Below are positions 32,481 through 40,515 of a stretch of DNA of 43,980 bases, one piece after another (within the stretch, counting starts at the first letter, position 1; each line of letters begins with the position of its first letter). The position numbers were made by a program, and so were the translations under genes. Location of the stretch: NCBI GenBank assembly GCA_002449575.1, contig DJXC01000029.1, forward strand, positions 1-43,980, in the 5' to 3' direction. The stretch comes from Ruminococcus sp. UBA7014. GTDB taxonomy: Bacteria > Bacillota > Clostridia > Oscillospirales > Ruminococcaceae. The notes under the pieces were generated by a model. It searched no databases. It was not told the origin of the DNA and saw nothing but the letters and a program-made list of their open reading frames with translations.

Positions 32481-34923
32481 GAGAATCATTGCTCCTTTCA
32501 GCATGTTTGAGAGAGTGTTGCAGATAGGCAAGATAGGCATCAGATGCACGGACTCCGGAAAGATAATCATAACTTCCGGAATAAGGAAAGGCAGAAATAC
32601 ATTTTTTACCTGCCAGCAGGTACAGCATCAGCAGAAGCAGTCCGGCAAGTGAAATGCAGACACCTACTTTCAGCCCCGGCAGATGATAGGAAAATACAAT
32701 CTGACTGTTTCCGGCCTCACAGCGGACTGCCATAAATCCGCCGCTGACATTTTCAATTTCAACGGGTTTGCCGTTGATTTCGGCTGTCCAGCCGTTATCA
32801 TACGGCACACTGAAAAACAGCAGTTTCGGCTGTTTCAGGGAAATTTCCGCTGAAAACCCACTGGAATCATATTCAAAATCATGACATGTTTCCTGTCTGT
32901 GTGCATCACAGGCAGTCAGGTAGGACTGCTTTGTCAGCATGACATCAGAAGGATTCTGAATTTCGGTTAAAATATTCTGATATTTGTTTTTCTGTTCTTC
33001 ATTGAGAATCAGTGCATGAATCAGCATTTTTTCCCGGACAGAGTCCTGTTTTTCTTCGAGATTTTCTTCTGTGACAAATGTATCATAAGTAAATCCCATC
33101 GGCAGAAAATAATCATTCTGATAAATTTCAAATCCGTTTTCAGTTTTATGATAAGAAAATCCCGGCATTTCAAATTCCTGTTCTTCTTCATCAGTATCTT
33201 CTGATTTCTGCTTGACTTTATTAAAATAATATTTCACAGAAAACAGACCTCGTAGTGTATAGTGTTCCGGTTCGGCACGGGAAGCCACATCACGTGTAAT
33301 GCCGATAGTTTCATAAAAATTCATAATTGACGGGCTGACAACACTCTGGAAGCATCGCATACTTGACAGTCCCCAGAACATCGGATAATTATCATAATCT
33401 TCGGACATATCCACACGGAAATAATCAGCTTCATCATTCTGATAGGAAATACTGATATTTTCCTGTCCGTGAATGCCTTCCTGAATATATTTTTCTGCAT
33501 TTGTGCCGATTGCCTTGCCGAAATATACAATTGAGGCAGTACAAGCCATACAAGCTGCTGTTGTCAGGATAACGGCTTTTTCCCAAAACGGCTTTTTCTG
33601 TTTCCGGAGTTTCAGAAGATAATATGCACCGCCCCAGCAAAGTACACTAATTCCCAGTGTCACATAAAAATATCCCGGAATCAGCGTAAACCTGAAAAAG
33701 CTGATTTTCTCGTCTTCTTTTGTCGGCAGCAGCGAAATCAAGCCAAAAATTCCCAGCATGACCGCACAGATGTGCATTCCCTGTTTCCATTCAGTTTCCG
33801 GATTATCCAAAGCATAAGCCGTCATCATTGCCATTATCAGAAGCGGCATATAATACCATCTTGCATAATAAGAAGCATTCAGCATATAAAACAGACTGTT
33901 CAGCACCGGAACAAAAGCGCATATGATGCAGATATAAATTATCATGCTTGCCCAGTGTGTTTTTTTACGGCGCATGAAGGCTATCACGCCTGCCATTGAG
34001 AACAGCGGCAGATAACCGCCCATAGATGCCCATTTTGCATATTTTGTCTGGAACAGATTTGTTCTTGCAGGCGCATCGGGTATCATGAAAAAACTCTGGA
34101 TAATCCGGATAATTCTTGTTCTGTCAGAATATAATATCATATCCTGTCCGAACAGGTATTCTGATACTCTGTCATTCAGAATCACCGCCAAAGCTGCCGG
34201 AAGCAGCATTGCACATGCAATACATACGCCAAGTATGGCTTCTGCTGCCAGTGCCAAAAATTTCTTCCAACTGATGTGAAAATCCTGACTCCGACATCTT
34301 ATCAGAAAATATCCTATCAGAAATACTGCCTGTCCGGCAAAGAAAAAATAATTTATCACACCCATCAGGGCAACACTTGCCGCAAACCAGCCACAGCGAT
34401 TCCGGTTAACAAGTTCTTCCATGGCTATCAGCATCAGCGGAAAAAACGCTGTCACATCCTGAAAATGATTGAAAAAAATATTAAATATCTGAAATCCGGA
34501 AAACGCATACAGCAAGCCGCCGATTACTGCCGATTCCGGTCGTTTCACAAACCGCCGGACATAAGCATATGCTGTCAGAGAAGCTATGCCGTGTTTCAGG
34601 CATAACAGCCATGGTATCGCATACAATACCCACTGTTCCGGCAGCAGCACCGTCAGCCAGAAAAACGGACTCCCTGTCAGATAAAACGCATATGACCCCA
34701 GAAAACTGCTCCCTAAATCCGTATACCAGTTCCAGCCGAATAAGCCACCCTCCCGGACAGCATCATTCGCCAGTTTGTAAAACGGAAGCTGCTGCGATAC
34801 AAAATCACCATAATAAATAAAATATCCCCTGTCGATTATCATCAGCGGCAGCAATATTACAAATAAACTCAGAAATCCTAATCCAAATGACAGCAGATAT
34901 TTTTCACTGCTTTTTCTCTTCAA
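32458..34923 (-). CDS. YfhO family membrane protein
   Basis: A polytopic membrane protein of 821 residues with about 12 hydrophobic segments in residues 10-480, an extracytoplasmic domain (about 490-745) and a last membrane segment near 755-775. The Y-G-D-F-V-S-Q-Q-L-P-F-Y segment near residue 38 and P-Y-D-N-G-W-T-A near 713 are typical of YfhO, which in Bacillus and Listeria is a GT-C glycosyltransferase that decorates lipoteichoic acid. The start codon is TTG at 34923, with GGAG nine bases upstream; the nearby ATG is out of frame. It lies between the metallophosphoesterase and NUDIX genes. The sugar acceptor here is unknown. Confidence 0.88.
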   Translation of the reverse strand: MKRKSSEKYLLSFGLGFLSLFVILLPLMIIDRGYFIYYGDFVSQQLPFYKLANDAVREGGLFGWNWYTDLGSSFLGSYAFYLTGSPFFWLTVLLPEQWVLYAIPWLLCLKHGIASLTAYAYVRRFVKRPESAVIGGLLYAFSGFQIFNIFFNHFQDVTAFFPLMLIAMEELVNRNRCGWFAASVALMGVINYFFFAGQAVFLIGYFLIRCRSQDFHISWKKFLALAAEAILGVCIACAMLLPAALAVILNDRVSEYLFGQDMILYSDRTRIIRIIQSFFMIPDAPARTNLFQTKYAKWASMGGYLPLFSMAGVIAFMRRKKTHWASMIIYICIICAFVPVLNSLFYMLNASYYARWYYMPLLIMAMMTAYALDNPETEWKQGMHICAVMLGIFGLISLLPTKEDEKISFFRFTLIPGYFYVTLGISVLCWGGAYYLLKLRKQKKPFWEKAVILTTAACMACTASIVYFGKAIGTNAEKYIQEGIHGQENISISYQNDEADYFRVDMSEDYDNYPMFWGLSSMRCFQSVVSPSIMNFYETIGITRDVASRAEPEHYTLRGLFSVKYYFNKVKQKSEDTDEEEQEFEMPGFSYHKTENGFEIYQNDYFLPMGFTYDTFVTEENLEEKQDSVREKMLIHALILNEEQKNKYQNILTEIQNPSDVMLTKQSYLTACDAHRQETCHDFEYDSSGFSAEISLKQPKLLFFSVPYDNGWTAEINGKPVEIENVSGGFMAVRCEAGNSQIVFSYHLPGLKVGVCISLAGLLLLMLYLLAGKKCISAFPYSGSYDYLSGVRASDAYLAYLQHSLKHAERSNDSHENRPSE

Positions 34924-34985
34924 AAGTAATCATCTCCAGAACGGAAATTTTTTCATTCTTCCTGCATATACTATACAGGACGGCA

Positions 34986-35477
34986 TTACAGGAACACCAG
35001 ATTCGGCAGAATGCCTTTTTCGGAAACATCAAGCAGCGCATAACTTGGCTTTTTGCCGTCACGGGGAAGGCTCAGACTTCCGGGATTCAGAATATATAAT
35101 CCGTCTTCATAGCGGCAGTCACTGACATGTGTATGTCCGTAAAGCACAATATCTGCCTGATTCTGCCTTGCTTCAAAGGCAATTCTTGCCGTGCCGAATT
35201 TTACCTGAAAATAGTCGCCATGCGCTGCAAAAATTTTATGTCCATACGGCAAATCCAGCGTTAATGTCCGGAATACTTTGACATCCTGTTTATAATCACA
35301 GTTGCCTTTCAGACAATAAAATTTCTGTTCCGTCCATGGTTCACTGGTAAATAACTGATACAAATCTGTTTCGCCGTCACCAAGATGAATAAACATATCC
35401 GCATCCTGATGCAGCAGCACAACTTTTTTCAGATTTCTGGAATTGCCGTGTGTGTCAGAAAGCACAATAATTTTCAA
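34986..35477 (-). CDS. YfcE/MJ0936-type metallophosphoesterase
   Basis: A calcineurin-like phosphodiesterase of 163 residues. The metal ligands are in V-L-S-D-T-H-G-N (6-13), H-L-G-D-G-E (31-36), L-K-G-N-C-D (56-61), A-A-H-G-D (84-88) and Y-G-H-T-H (113-117), the full set for the YfcE family. The physiological substrate of this family is not settled. First gene of the group with YfhO and the NUDIX gene, behind the promoter at 35522-35550. Confidence 0.93.
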   Translation of the reverse strand: MKIIVLSDTHGNSRNLKKVVLLHQDADMFIHLGDGETDLYQLFTSEPWTEQKFYCLKGNCDYKQDVKVFRTLTLDLPYGHKIFAAHGDYFQVKFGTARIAFEARQNQADIVLYGHTHVSDCRYEDGLYILNPGSLSLPRDGKKPSYALLDVSEKGILPNLVFL

Positions 35478-35521
35478 ATATAAAACCTCCCTGATACAGA
35501 AATTCTTATGGAATCTATTTT

Positions 35522-35550
35522 ATTATAACACAAACTGTCAGAAATTACAA
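35522..35550 (-). promoter_or_regulatory. Promoter of the metallophosphoesterase-YfhO-NUDIX group
   Basis: Minus-strand TATAAT (35522-35527) and TTGTAA (35545-35550) at 17-base spacing, 45 bases before the start codon. Confidence 0.65.
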
Positions 35551-35592
35551 TATCATTTTGCAGAAAGATTTTTTGAAAGAAGGGTGTTTTTT

Positions 35593-35838
35593 ATGGATAA
35601 TTCCAACATTCAGAATCTCAGTGGCTTATTGCAGGTTGTCAGTCAAAAACTTGGCATTCCGCCGGAACAGCTCCGGAAAGAACTGGAATCCGGTAAATTT
35701 GACAACGCTATCAAAAATATGAACCCTGCCGAAGCTGCCAAATTTCAGCAGGCAGTCAAAAATCCCCAGATGGTCGATAAAATCATGAGTACTCCGCAGG
35801 CAAAAGCTCTTTATCAGAAACTGACAGGCGGCAAGTAA
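35593..35838 (+). CDS. Small hypothetical protein, first of a four-gene cluster
   Basis: An 81-residue soluble, helical protein I cannot assign to a family. The N-terminal half has G-I-P-P-E-Q-L-R-K-E-L-E-S-G-K-F; the second half has N-P-Q-M-V-D-K-I-M-S-T-P-Q-A-K-A-L-Y-Q-K-L, ending in T-G-G-K. The frame runs back to 35443, but ATG 35593 follows an AAAGAAGGG site and avoids overlap with the divergent gene's promoter. The stop overlaps the next start as TAATG, so the two are translated together. Confidence 0.75.
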   Translation: MDNSNIQNLSGLLQVVSQKLGIPPEQLRKELESGKFDNAIKNMNPAEAAKFQQAVKNPQMVDKIMSTPQAKALYQKLTGGK

Positions 35839-36206
35839 TGGAAAACCTGCTCGACAAGATGCAGGAACTGCTTTCCGACCCGGAAAGTATGAAACAAATT
35901 TCCGAACTGGCGCAGATGTTCAAATCCGGAGAATTTAACAGTCCGGAGGAGAATTCCTCTTCTCCGGAACAATCTGCTCCGGAAGTCAGTACCGGTCATT
36001 TTGGCATTGACCCTGGTATGCTCCTGAAAGCCAGTGAATTATTTCATCAGCAGGACAATGACAAGAATACCGCTCTTTTACTGGCACTTCGTCCGCATCT
36101 GGGACAGACCCGGCAGATAAAAATCGATAAAGCTGTAAAGCTGCTCCGCATCTGGCATATCTGGAAACAGATGCAGGATTCCGGACTGCTCCGGAACTTA
36201 CTATAA
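35838..36206 (+). CDS. Small hypothetical protein, second of the cluster
   Basis: 122 residues, not assigned to a named family. The N-terminus (M-E-N-L-L-D-K-M-Q-E-L-L-S-D-P-E-S-M-K) is helical, residues 33-50 are a Ser/Glu/Pro linker, and the C-terminal part has A-L-L-L-A-L-R-P-H-L-G-Q-T-R-Q-I-K-I-D-K-A followed by basic and hydrophobic helices. The pattern L-x-A-L-[KR]-P-[HY]-L-x-x-x-R is one I associate with uncharacterised Clostridial proteins in sporulation-type gene sets; that is recollection, not a search result. Coupled to the gene before it (TAATG). Confidence 0.75.
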   Translation: MENLLDKMQELLSDPESMKQISELAQMFKSGEFNSPEENSSSPEQSAPEVSTGHFGIDPGMLLKASELFHQQDNDKNTALLLALRPHLGQTRQIKIDKAVKLLRIWHIWKQMQDSGLLRNLL

Positions 36207-36228
36207 TTTTTCTCAGAGGTGACAAGAC

Positions 36229-36531
36229 ATGGCACAGACTCCGCAGCAAAATTTTGATGCAATGCGTCAGGATGCAATCCGGCGTTCACGGGAAATGCAA
36301 AGACGGGCTGTGCCGCCGCTTCCTCCGGAAATGCCCTCCATGCCGCCGAAACCGCCTGCACCTCCGCCGAAATCCATTCTTCCGGACTCTTTGCATATCT
36401 CCGAAGATTTGCATCATCTTCTGACAAGCTGGGACGGTGAAAAACTAGCACTGCTTGCGCTTCTGTACCTGCTTTACAAAGAAGGTGCAGAAACGGAACT
36501 ACTGCTTGCCATCGCCTATATTATGCTGTAA
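36229..36531 (+). CDS. Small hypothetical protein with proline-rich linker, third of the cluster
   Basis: 100 residues: a basic helical start (M-R-Q-D-A-I-R-R-S-R-E-M-Q-R-R), a proline-rich stretch at about 29-48 with P-P-x-P-P and P-A-P-P-P, and a hydrophobic C-terminal helix pair (K-L-A-L-L-A-L-L-Y-L-L-Y-K-E-G and L-L-L-A-I-A-Y-I-M-L). The end probably associates with membranes or with the neighbouring BofA-like protein. Start backed by GAGGTG. No family name can be given. Confidence 0.72.
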   Translation: MAQTPQQNFDAMRQDAIRRSREMQRRAVPPLPPEMPSMPPKPPAPPPKSILPDSLHISEDLHHLLTSWDGEKLALLALLYLLYKEGAETELLLAIAYIML

Positions 36532-36543
36532 GGAGGGCTACAG

Positions 36544-36810
36544 ATGGATTTTTTCAGAACCTATCTTTACTGGATACTCTGGGCAGCAGCATTTCTGATA
36601 CTTCTGTTCTTCTACATAAAAAGACAGAAACCTGTCAGGACATTTCTGCTTGGCGGCATCACCGGGCTGACTGCACTGTTTCTTCTGCATTTTTATGGAG
36701 AAGCCATTGGATTTGCGCCGACACTCTGCACAACGAATCTGCTGACGAGTTTTGTTCTCGGCATTCCGGGAACGGCTCTTATTATTCTGGCACACGCCCT
36801 GACCGGGTAA
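36544..36810 (+). CDS. BofA-like small membrane protein (pro-sigmaK processing inhibitor family)
   Basis: An 88-residue protein with three hydrophobic segments (about 7-24, 34-52 and 62-86). The last, T-S-F-V-L-G-I-P-G-T-A-L-I-I-L, fits the conserved end of the BofA family, which in Bacillus holds the SpoIVFB protease inactive until late sporulation. Family members are common in Clostridia without a proven role. AAGGAGGG precedes ATG 36544. It ends the four-gene cluster just before a bidirectional terminator. Assignment rests on a short motif and topology. Confidence 0.65.
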   Translation: MDFFRTYLYWILWAAAFLILLFFYIKRQKPVRTFLLGGITGLTALFLLHFYGEAIGFAPTLCTTNLLTSFVLGIPGTALIILAHALTG

Positions 36811-36815
36811 TGCAA

Positions 36816-36844
36816 AAAAGCGGAGACTGCCTGTCTCCGCTTTT
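36816..36844. terminator. Bidirectional terminator between the BofA-like gene and rplL
   Basis: AAAAGCGGAGAC (36816-36827) is perfectly complementary to GTCTCCGCTTTT (36833-36844), with a 5-base loop. It ends the plus-strand cluster and, in reverse, rplJ-rplL. Confidence 0.88.
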
Positions 36845-36863
36845 CCTTTGCATATGGAAAATC

Positions 36864-37232
36864 TTACTTGATTTCGATTGTTGCGCCTGCTTCTTCGAGT
36901 TTAGCCTTGAGTTCTTCAGCTTCTGCCTTGGAAACGCCTTCCTTGAGAGCCTTCGGTGCGCTTTCTACAACTTCCTTAGCTTCTTTCAGACCGAGACCAA
37001 GAACATCCTTAACAGCCTTGATAACGCCCATCTTCTTGTCGCCAAAGGAAGCGAGGATTACGTCAAATTCAGTCTTTTCTTCAGCTGCTGCTACGCTGCT
37101 TGCTGTGGGAGCTGCTGCAATAGTTGCTGTTACGCCGAATTCTTCCTGAATAGCTTCTACCAGTTCTGCGAGTTCCAGAACGGAGAGAGCTTTAATATCT
37201 TCAATAAATTTCTGTGTCTTTTCAGATGCCAT
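36864..37232 (-). CDS. rplL: Ribosomal protein L7/L12
   Basis: Forms the flexible stalk of the 50S subunit that recruits translation GTPases. The N-terminal dimerisation helices (1-35), an Ala-rich hinge (A-A-A-P-T-A-S-S-V-A-A-A) and the C-terminal domain with K-K-M-G-V-I-K-A-V-K-D-V-L-G-L-G-L-K-E-A-K are all clear. 122 residues, typical. It follows rplJ by about 64 bases. The usual rplK-rplA genes upstream and rpoB downstream are absent from this stretch. Confidence 0.98.
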   Translation of the reverse strand: MASEKTQKFIEDIKALSVLELAELVEAIQEEFGVTATIAAAPTASSVAAAEEKTEFDVILASFGDKKMGVIKAVKDVLGLGLKEAKEVVESAPKALKEGVSKAEAEELKAKLEEAGATIEIK

Positions 37233-37296
37233 GATAAAAAACTCCTTTTCAATAATTTTAAAATAAATTTAATTTGTGATTGCTATGCTGCAAATT

Positions 37297-37800
37297 TTAT
37301 GCAGCTTCGCCATTTTTGTCCACAACAGCCTGCAACAGAGCAGCCAGTTTCTGGATAGGACCTTGAAGAGAGCCGACCAGCTGTGCCAGCAGAACATCCT
37401 TGGACGGAATCTTGGACAGAGCCATGACTTTTGCTTCATCATAGAATTCACCGTCTACAGAACCAGCCTTCAGCTTGAAAGTTTCGTTCTTTTCAGCAAA
37501 TTCACCCAGAATACGTGCCGGAGCAGTCTGGTCATCAGCAGAAACTGCAATTGCAGTTGTACCATTAAGAACATCATCAAAATCAGTCACACCATTAGCA
37601 TTGAATGCTCTTTTCAGGAGTGTGTTCTTTTCAACGAAATACTTAACATTTGCTTCTCTCAGATTTTTTCTCAGAGCAGTATCCTGTTCTACAGTAATGC
37701 CCTTATAATCAACGAGAACAACAGCATTGCTATTCTTGAGCAGTTCAGCTAATTCATTGACTCTTGCCTGTTTGGATTCGAGAACCTTTGCACTTGGCAT
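37297..37800 (-). CDS. rplJ: Ribosomal protein L10
   Basis: L10 anchors the L7/L12 dimers to 23S rRNA and represses its own operon by binding the leader. The conserved N-terminal pattern V-N-E-L-A-E-L-L-K-N-S-N-A-V-V-L-V-D-Y-K-G-I-T and the helical C-terminal tail that binds L7/L12 are present; 167 residues. It starts right after an L10 leader (37806-37945) and a consensus promoter, so rplJL is an independent unit here. Confidence 0.97.
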   Translation of the reverse strand: MPSAKVLESKQARVNELAELLKNSNAVVLVDYKGITVEQDTALRKNLREANVKYFVEKNTLLKRAFNANGVTDFDDVLNGTTAIAVSADDQTAPARILGEFAEKNETFKLKAGSVDGEFYDEAKVMALSKIPSKDVLLAQLVGSLQGPIQKLAALLQAVVDKNGEAA

Positions 37801-37805
37801 AGAAA

Positions 37806-37945
37806 TTCACCTCCGCAAAAATATTGCCGCACGGGAAACAGAAAAGCTCCCCTGAAAACGCAGAGGAGCAGAAAATTCCTGATAAATTCAGATAATTGCA
37901 CTCCTCGGCTGGACTTATGAATCACTTCACCAGCTGTCTTTAGAA
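37806..37945 (-). ncRNA. L10 (rplJ) leader
   Basis: The 5' untranslated region of rplJ has the layout of the Firmicute L10-binding leader: near the 5' end A-G-A-C-A-G-C-T-G-G-T, then C-C-A-G-C-C-G-A-G-G-A-G-T-G-C and a stem GCTCCTCT/AGGGGAGC (37862-37869 with 37846-37853, one mispair) followed by TTTTCTG, a likely attenuator. L10-L12 binding would stop the operon when free L10 is in excess. Ends are approximate. Confidence 0.8.
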
Positions 37946-37967
37946 TACGTTTATTCACGACTTTATT

Positions 37968-37996
37968 ATTATAGCATATTTCTGAAACTTTGTCAA
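37968..37996 (-). promoter_or_regulatory. Promoter of rplJ-rplL
   Basis: Minus-strand TTGACA (37991-37996), 17-base spacer, TATAAT (37968-37973): perfect consensus, about 170 bases before rplJ, leaving room for the L10 leader. Confidence 0.92.
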
Positions 37997-38017
37997 GTGT
38001 TTTTCAAATTTTTTTAA

Positions 38018-38743
38018 TTAATTCTTGTATAATTCTGTTCCGAAAAAGACCTGACCGAAAAATCTCCTTGTTTTTTCTTCACCCATTACTTTTTTGAAAA
38101 CATCTGTGGAGATGCCTCCTTCGTCTATAAGTCTGTCAACATATTCCTGATTGCGTTTCCATTTTTTCTGACGGGCTTTTTCCTCTGTGAAAGCAGGGGT
38201 ATTCTGTTCCATTTCAATCAATATGTCGAGGTATTCGGTAAATATCTGCATATTTTCCTCATCTGCAACGGGTTTTGTAAGCTTGGCAGTGCATACTGCA
38301 CGGACAGTATCATACCAGCCGGGATGCAAAGGCATATCTTGCAGTTCTGCATGTTTTTCATGATTGACTTTAAATTTTTCAATATAGCTGAGATATAATG
38401 CATCCTGCGTATCTACCAGATTATAAATTTCATTCATATAGCTTCTGGTTTCGGCATTATACATATAATCTGTTGTGAACAGCGGCAAGTTTTTGAAATA
38501 AGGCATTATCACAAAACTGTCCATCTGAAAAATTTCAGAATCGGCACATTTCATAGTCAGCAGATTGCCGACACTCTCAATATCATACTGTCTGATTTCA
38601 AAATGCATATTCTGAATATTCAGTTTTCTGAATTCTTCCGGAACAATACGTTCTGTTAAGTGATAATATTTTTTAAGAGTCCGGATTCCATTTTCAAGCC
38701 GTGTTTCAATTAAATTTTTATTGACTGCAAAAATAGTGCTCAT
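38018..38743 (-). CDS. Uncharacterised 241-residue protein next to an SPFH gene
   Basis: I do not recognise the family with confidence. It is soluble, without signal peptide or membrane segment, and rich in aromatic residues in its first half (M-P-Y-F-K-N-L-P-L-F-T-T-D-Y-M-Y). The end (D-V-F-K-K-V-M-G-E-E-K-T-R-R-F-F-G-Q-V-F-F-G) and the overall size and order of elements faintly recall the ferredoxin-dependent bilin reductase/RCCR superfamily; this is weak and by eye. AGAGGGAG precedes ATG 38743. It follows the SPFH gene by 18 bases and ends the pro-tyr operon, close to the rplJ promoter. Confidence 0.7.
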   Translation of the reverse strand: MSTIFAVNKNLIETRLENGIRTLKKYYHLTERIVPEEFRKLNIQNMHFEIRQYDIESVGNLLTMKCADSEIFQMDSFVIMPYFKNLPLFTTDYMYNAETRSYMNEIYNLVDTQDALYLSYIEKFKVNHEKHAELQDMPLHPGWYDTVRAVCTAKLTKPVADEENMQIFTEYLDILIEMEQNTPAFTEEKARQKKWKRNQEYVDRLIDEGGISTDVFKKVMGEEKTRRFFGQVFFGTELYKN

Positions 38744-38761
38744 GCTTTCTCCCTCTTTTCT

Positions 38762-39634
38762 TTAATTATTTTCCTCACCTGAAACTGCTGACTGCTGATT
38801 TTCCTCAACAGGGATTTCAATCATCAAACTGCTGTTGCCGCCGCTAGTCACTTTTGGCATCACGCCGTTCCACTTGTCAATTTGATTATACATCAGGACT
38901 TTATTGGAAAGCGACTCTTCAATTTTCTTGTTGGCATCTGCCTGTGCTTCAGCTTTGGCAAGAATCGCTTCGGCTTCAGCATTGGCAGCGATAACTTTCT
39001 TTTTCGCCTCGGCTTCGGCAATCACAATCTGCTGTTTCTGTTCGGTCTGGGTCTTGATGAGATTTTGTTCAGCGACCTGTTTTGCTTCAATAGCGGCATT
39101 GAATTCAGCAGAAAAGTCAAAATTCACAATATTAAACTTTTCGATATAGATGCCATAATCATTCAGTTTGGTATCCAGTTCGGTTTTAACCTCATCACCC
39201 ACGGCGGTACGCTTTGTAATCAGTTCTTCCGCAGTATATTTTGCTGTTGCCGCCTTCATGCATTCCTGCACAACTGGTGTGATTAATACTGTCTGATAAT
39301 CCGTACCCACGTTCTGATACATCTGTGCAGACATATTGGAAATCAATCTGTAATTGACGGCAATGGTACTGCTGACAGTCTGTAAATCTTTTGAGACGGC
39401 AGAAGCCGGAGCTTCATAAACTTGAATTTTATTCGAGATATTCTGCACACTCTGCACAAACGGGGCTTTAAAATGAAAGCCTTCACTTAAGACATTCTGT
39501 GAAACCTGTCCAAGTGTAACAACAACTCCTGTATGTCCTGCTGGAACAACTGTTGCTGCATTTCCGGCTAAAAACAGCACTGCAAGAATTGCAGCTACTG
39601 TCAGGGTGATAGTTTTTGTCTTATTCTTACTCAT
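38762..39634 (-). CDS. SPFH/prohibitin family membrane protein
   Basis: One N-terminal membrane segment (about 9-29) is followed by a band-7/SPFH domain (V-P-A-G-H-T-G-V-V-V-T-L-G at 31-43, then about 45-200) and a long Ala/Glu/Lys helix (about 180-250: E-A-E-A-K-K-K-V-I-A-A-N-A-E-A-E) that drives ring assembly, like HflC and prohibitin. These proteins form membrane microdomains or scaffold proteases such as FtsH. 290 residues. Its ATG overlaps the tyrA stop as ATGA. The partner protease is not visible here. Confidence 0.92.
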   Translation of the reverse strand: MSKNKTKTITLTVAAILAVLFLAGNAATVVPAGHTGVVVTLGQVSQNVLSEGFHFKAPFVQSVQNISNKIQVYEAPASAVSKDLQTVSSTIAVNYRLISNMSAQMYQNVGTDYQTVLITPVVQECMKAATAKYTAEELITKRTAVGDEVKTELDTKLNDYGIYIEKFNIVNFDFSAEFNAAIEAKQVAEQNLIKTQTEQKQQIVIAEAEAKKKVIAANAEAEAILAKAEAQADANKKIEESLSNKVLMYNQIDKWNGVMPKVTSGGNSSLMIEIPVEENQQSAVSGEENN

Positions 39635-40515
39635 AAACTGCTCTCTTTCTTAGTCAGGTCAATCACAGCAGGAGAATTTCTTCTGTTACGAAGATTTTGT
39701 TCTTTCCGAAGTCTTCCGTCACGGATTAAAGCATAAACGGCATCCCGGTCACTTTCAGACAGGGCTTTCTGATAATCCTGCAAATGTCTGATTAAAATTT
39801 CCAGTTCATGCAGCAGACTTTCCTGATTTTCCATAAACAAGTCCGCCCACATGTCTTCATTCATAGTTGCAATACGGGTCATATCCTGAAAGCTGCCGCC
39901 GGAAAAGCCGCTCTCAAACTGAATTTCGGGACTCTGCACATAAGAACTTGACACCACATGCGCTAACTGTGAAGTATAAGCAATCATTCTGTCATGCATT
40001 TCCGGCGTAGTAATCACAAATTTACGGAATCCTATCTGATGTGCGAAATTCTGCACCTGTGCCAGCAAAGATTTCGGCGTTTGTCTGACAGGGGTCATAA
40101 TAAAATTCGCCCCTTGAAACAGATTTTCATCTGAAACATCAAATCCGGCTCGTTCTTTCCCTGCCATAGGGTGTGTACTCAGATAGTGAACGCCATTTGC
40201 CTCACAAAGAGCAGTCATTTCTTCCGGGAGGTTAGTTTTCACGCCTGTCACATCAAGGACAACCGTGTTTTCCTGCATGGTAGAAATATGATTTTTTACC
40301 CATTTTCTAGTCAAATCAGGGTAGAGTGAAGTAATAATCATATCAAAGCCAGAGCAGTCATCTCCGGCGATGCCGTCAATGGCATGTTCTGCAAGTGCTT
40401 TTTCAGCGACAGCTTTGGTTCTGTTCCACCCCCAGACGGCATGGTCTGTATAAGCGTGAATTGCCTTACAAAGTGAACCGCCGATTAATCCCAGTCCGGC
40501 AACGAGAATTTTCAT
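39631..40515 (-). CDS. tyrA: Prephenate dehydrogenase TyrA
   Basis: NAD(P)-dependent oxidative decarboxylation of prephenate to 4-hydroxyphenylpyruvate in tyrosine synthesis. The Rossmann fingerprint G-L-G-L-I-G-G-S is at 7-14; S-T-H-P-M-A-G-K-E near 113-121 and the helical C-terminal domain with M-H-D-R-M-I-A-Y-T-S-Q-L-A-H-V match the family. 294 residues, without an ACT domain, so feedback control by tyrosine through ACT is absent. Overlaps its neighbours on both sides by four bases (ATGA). Confidence 0.95.
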   Translation of the reverse strand: MKILVAGLGLIGGSLCKAIHAYTDHAVWGWNRTKAVAEKALAEHAIDGIAGDDCSGFDMIITSLYPDLTRKWVKNHISTMQENTVVLDVTGVKTNLPEEMTALCEANGVHYLSTHPMAGKERAGFDVSDENLFQGANFIMTPVRQTPKSLLAQVQNFAHQIGFRKFVITTPEMHDRMIAYTSQLAHVVSSSYVQSPEIQFESGFSGGSFQDMTRIATMNEDMWADLFMENQESLLHELEILIRHLQDYQKALSESDRDAVYALIRDGRLRKEQNLRNRRNSPAVIDLTKKESSL

